A stretch of 5,430 bases of DNA, from contig CAIYNT010000039.1 of the NCBI GenBank assembly GCA_903927605.1, forward strand, positions 1 to 5,430, in the 5' to 3' direction. Origin of the DNA: an uncultured Holophagaceae bacterium (lineage in GTDB: Bacteria; Acidobacteriota; Holophagae; Holophagales; Holophagaceae). Of the stretch, positions 5,358 through 5,430 are shown one piece after another; the first letter of the stretch is position 1; each line of letters opens with the position of its first letter. A program made the position numbers and the translations under genes. The notes under the pieces were generated by a model. The model did not search any database and was not told the origin of the DNA. It was given only the letters and a program-made list of their open reading frames with translations.

Positions 5358-5430
5358 ATGAGACCGAGCAAGCTGACAGACGAGCAGATCGTGGCGTTGC
5401 TGCGAGAGGCGGAGAAGGGCGAGAAGTCGA
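5358..5430 (+). CDS. IS3-family transposase OrfA, N-terminal part
   Basis: The first 24 codons of a transposase OrfA: MRPSKLTDEQIVALLREAEK followed by GEKS, then the window ends. It matches the usual opening of IS3-family OrfA helix-turn-helix proteins (of the kind M..S.FTEEQI...L.EAE.G). OrfA binds the IS ends and is normally joined to the OrfB DDE catalytic domain by a programmed -1 frameshift; that region is outside the window. The start is supported by GAGGAG at 5344-5349, 8 nt upstream. It is in a different frame from the interrupted thioredoxin-family gene but on the same strand. Confidence 0.85.
   Translation, partial: MRPSKLTDEQIVALLREAEKGEKS

Larger units (their letters stand above)
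5291..5430 (+). mobile_element. IS3-family insertion sequence, left end (continues past the window)
   Basis: The element is recognised by its OrfA start and by an end beginning TGGTCTTCCCCC, close to the 5'-TG...CCCC ends of IS3-family members such as the IS2 and IS407 groups. The exact first base is inferred from where the thioredoxin-family reading stops resembling its family and TGG begins (5291). The left inverted repeat probably spans about 5291-5311. The right end, orfB and the target duplication are outside the window; the bases just before the boundary (CCATC, 5286-5290) would be part of any target duplication. Confidence 0.75.

Noticed and set aside
5291..5430. Native continuation of the thioredoxin-family protein into an Arg-rich tail
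   Set aside because: The open frame after 5291 is translated from IS DNA in a frame different from OrfA and lacks any thioredoxin-like residues.

Overview
The window looks like a stretch of chromosome from a GC-rich bacterium. Every large gene has strong G/C at third codon positions and clear AGGAG-type ribosome binding sites. The protein flavours (a 430-residue class I dihydroorotase, a PyrC-linked metallo-beta-lactamase-fold hydrolase, a YahK-like reductase) and the CTTGGTG-type intergenic repeat would fit Acidobacteriota, for example the Geothrix/Holophaga group. That placement is inference from memory, not shown by the sequence.

Layout, left to right. Positions 1-160 hold no gene I can identify, only open frames running off the left edge. 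At 161-454 is a small, AT-richer HNH endonuclease-type gene that may be the 3' remnant of a longer gene. At 470-493 an 8-bp unit (CTTGGTGN) is repeated three times in the gap before pyrC. From 533 to 3942 four genes run on the plus strand with little space between them: dihydroorotase pyrC (533-1825), a metallo-beta-lactamase-fold hydrolase with a C-terminal helical domain overlapping pyrC by 10 nt (1816-2889), a class I SAM-dependent O-methyltransferase-like protein (2930-3520) and a SnoaL/NTF2-fold protein (3574-3942). A zinc-dependent, NADP(H)-type aldehyde reductase of the YahK family lies convergently on the minus strand (3946-4989), with only 3 nt between the two stop codons.

A 115-bp divergent region (4990-5104) separates yahK from the start of a thioredoxin-family gene (5105). 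It carries a perfect 6+6 inverted repeat that looks like a repressor operator. The thioredoxin-family gene is cut after 62 codons by the left end of an IS3-family insertion sequence, which runs off the right edge. The transposase OrfA start (5358) sits at the foot of a strong hairpin that buries its ribosome binding site.

How the genes work together: pyrC belongs to de novo pyrimidine synthesis. The metallo-hydrolase, methyltransferase and SnoaL genes are probably co-transcribed with it but have no evident pathway link. The reductase and the broken thioredoxin gene may have shared a control region suggestive of stress or electrophile response. I see no convincing new multi-gene system. The most informative observations are the IS disruption, the translation-blocking hairpin of the IS, the divergent operator and the CTTGGTG repeat.
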